Source: Tubiluchus corallicola (Eukaryota > Priapulida > Priapulimorpha > Priapulimorphida > Tubiluchidae). Taken from it: a stretch of DNA of 64,000 nt. The notes under the pieces are model-generated. The model saw only the letters and a list, made by a program, of their open reading frames with translations. It searched no databases and was not told the DNA's origin. Made by a program: the position numbers and the translations under genes. Of this stretch, positions 63,131 to 64,000 are shown piece after piece (positions within the stretch are counted from its first letter, which is position 1; each line of letters begins with the position of its first letter). Location of the stretch: positions 65,001 to 129,000 of the forward strand of contig JAQGDQ010000289.1 of assembly GCA_030141605.1 (NCBI GenBank). Reading direction: 5' to 3'.

Positions 63131-64000
63131 CTAATTTATTTTGTTATAACAGCAAAAATCTCTGTTACAAGTATTCTCATGTGTCACCAATTGATTTTAA
63201 CGCTGATTTAAGTGCAAATCCAACATAACATCACACAAAATTCAAAACAAAATTATAGGATTTTTTTACCAAAAGTTGCAGAGTTTTCCAGCAATCACCA
63301 CCTGACCGAAGAAATGGAAATATAAGTGACGGAATTTGACAAAGACAGCACCAAACTGTTTATTAGCCACATGTTAGAACATTAGAAAGTTTAATTTAAC
63401 AGGTAAAGCCACTTTTCCTTGATAATTTAATAAAAGCATAAAATATAGTAATACATGTAATTTCATTTCACCACTCCACGCAAGTTGTTACAAAGACTTA
63501 GTTAAAGCCACTGCAGAAAAACTGTGGTTATACGAAACACAGAGGCAACGAAAGCATTGCGACAGATGACAATGACACACAGCCAACCAAATCAATACGT
63601 GTGCAGGGAAATGCGTCCAGCAGTGATGTAAAATAAAATTAACCACTGAAAAATGTAAACAGCTGACACTCATAAAAAAGAGAATACTGGCTAGTGATTT
63701 GCAGTGGTGGTAAATTACTCTCTTTTTGATTTTGAAACATGATTTCTTAAGTGTCATATGCATTGTAAAATTGACAGTCAACGCATTAACAGCTAGACTT
63801 GTAAATGGAGAAATAATTCCTCTGTGAATCACATCATAAGCAAAGATGTGAGCTCTAATGCTCATACTAGTATTAATGCACACTGGCAAAAAAGCTGTGT
63901 GATCTAGAGAAGACAGTCACTGATTCTCTTCCAGAATAGCATTTCGACAGTGGTAGCACAAAATATAAGATAAAATTAGGCCAATTTGATTCCATTTATT
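62950..64000. other. Upstream flank of AREL1, no gene recognised
   Basis: The 133-aa minus-strand frame at 63889-63488 is rich in Cys, His and Phe without a motif and is probably chance. Missing 5' exons of AREL1 could lie here or beyond the window. Confidence 0.4.

Noticed and set aside
63488-63889. 133-codon minus-strand frame near the window end
   Set aside because: Cys/His/Phe-rich but without spaced motifs, signal or family match; likely chance in AT-rich DNA.

Overview
The window is nuclear DNA of an invertebrate animal. It is AT-rich, its genes have many canonical GT-AG introns, and it carries microsatellites and decayed LINE, pogo, hAT and Harbinger-like elements. Two genes encode hemerythrin, an oxygen-binding protein known from sipunculans, annelids, priapulids and brachiopods and patchily elsewhere. 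A marine worm or brachiopod is the likeliest source, but the sequence alone does not fix the phylum. There are no bacterial operons, CRISPR arrays or phage genes.

Layout. Positions 1-10.9 kb are gene-poor: simple repeats plus one Ras-like P-loop exon on the minus strand (2.84-2.91 kb). Positions 10.9-27.9 kb hold two tandem plus-strand hemerythrin genes with the same four-exon structure; every diiron ligand is kept in both. Their introns hold LINE fragments in intron 2 of each copy, an inverted pair of ~150-bp tandem arrays, and a separate ~120-155-bp tandem array. A 5S-rRNA-derived fragment follows copy 2 at 28.3 kb.

Positions 32.1-62.1 kb are filled by one long minus-strand gene that I rebuilt exon by exon: an AREL1-type HECT E3 ubiquitin ligase. 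The model has 21 coding exons, all joining in compatible phase, totalling 2,730 nt (909 residues). Order of domains: SAM-like N-terminal extension, transmembrane segment, filamin-like region, HECT domain. The first exon is the least certain part.

An intact, apparently intronless HSDL1-type short-chain dehydrogenase lies on the opposite strand inside a 5.4-kb AREL1 intron. It is followed by one decayed copy of itself and a smaller fragment of another. It keeps the catalytic Tyr that vertebrate HSDL1 has lost. Other AREL1 introns hold a pogo/Tigger-like element with matching ends, a hAT element with an exact 8-bp target duplication, a near-perfect palindrome, a LINE 3' fragment and a Harbinger/MADF-like fragment. 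Positions 62.1-64 kb carry a tRNA-like element and a local duplication.

The genes do not form a pathway: oxygen binding, ubiquitin ligation and a dehydrogenase are simply neighbours. I found no clearly undescribed system. The most interesting points are the SAM-like extension on AREL1, the nested dehydrogenase with an intact active site beside its own pseudogenes, the tandem hemerythrins, and several datable mobile-element insertions.
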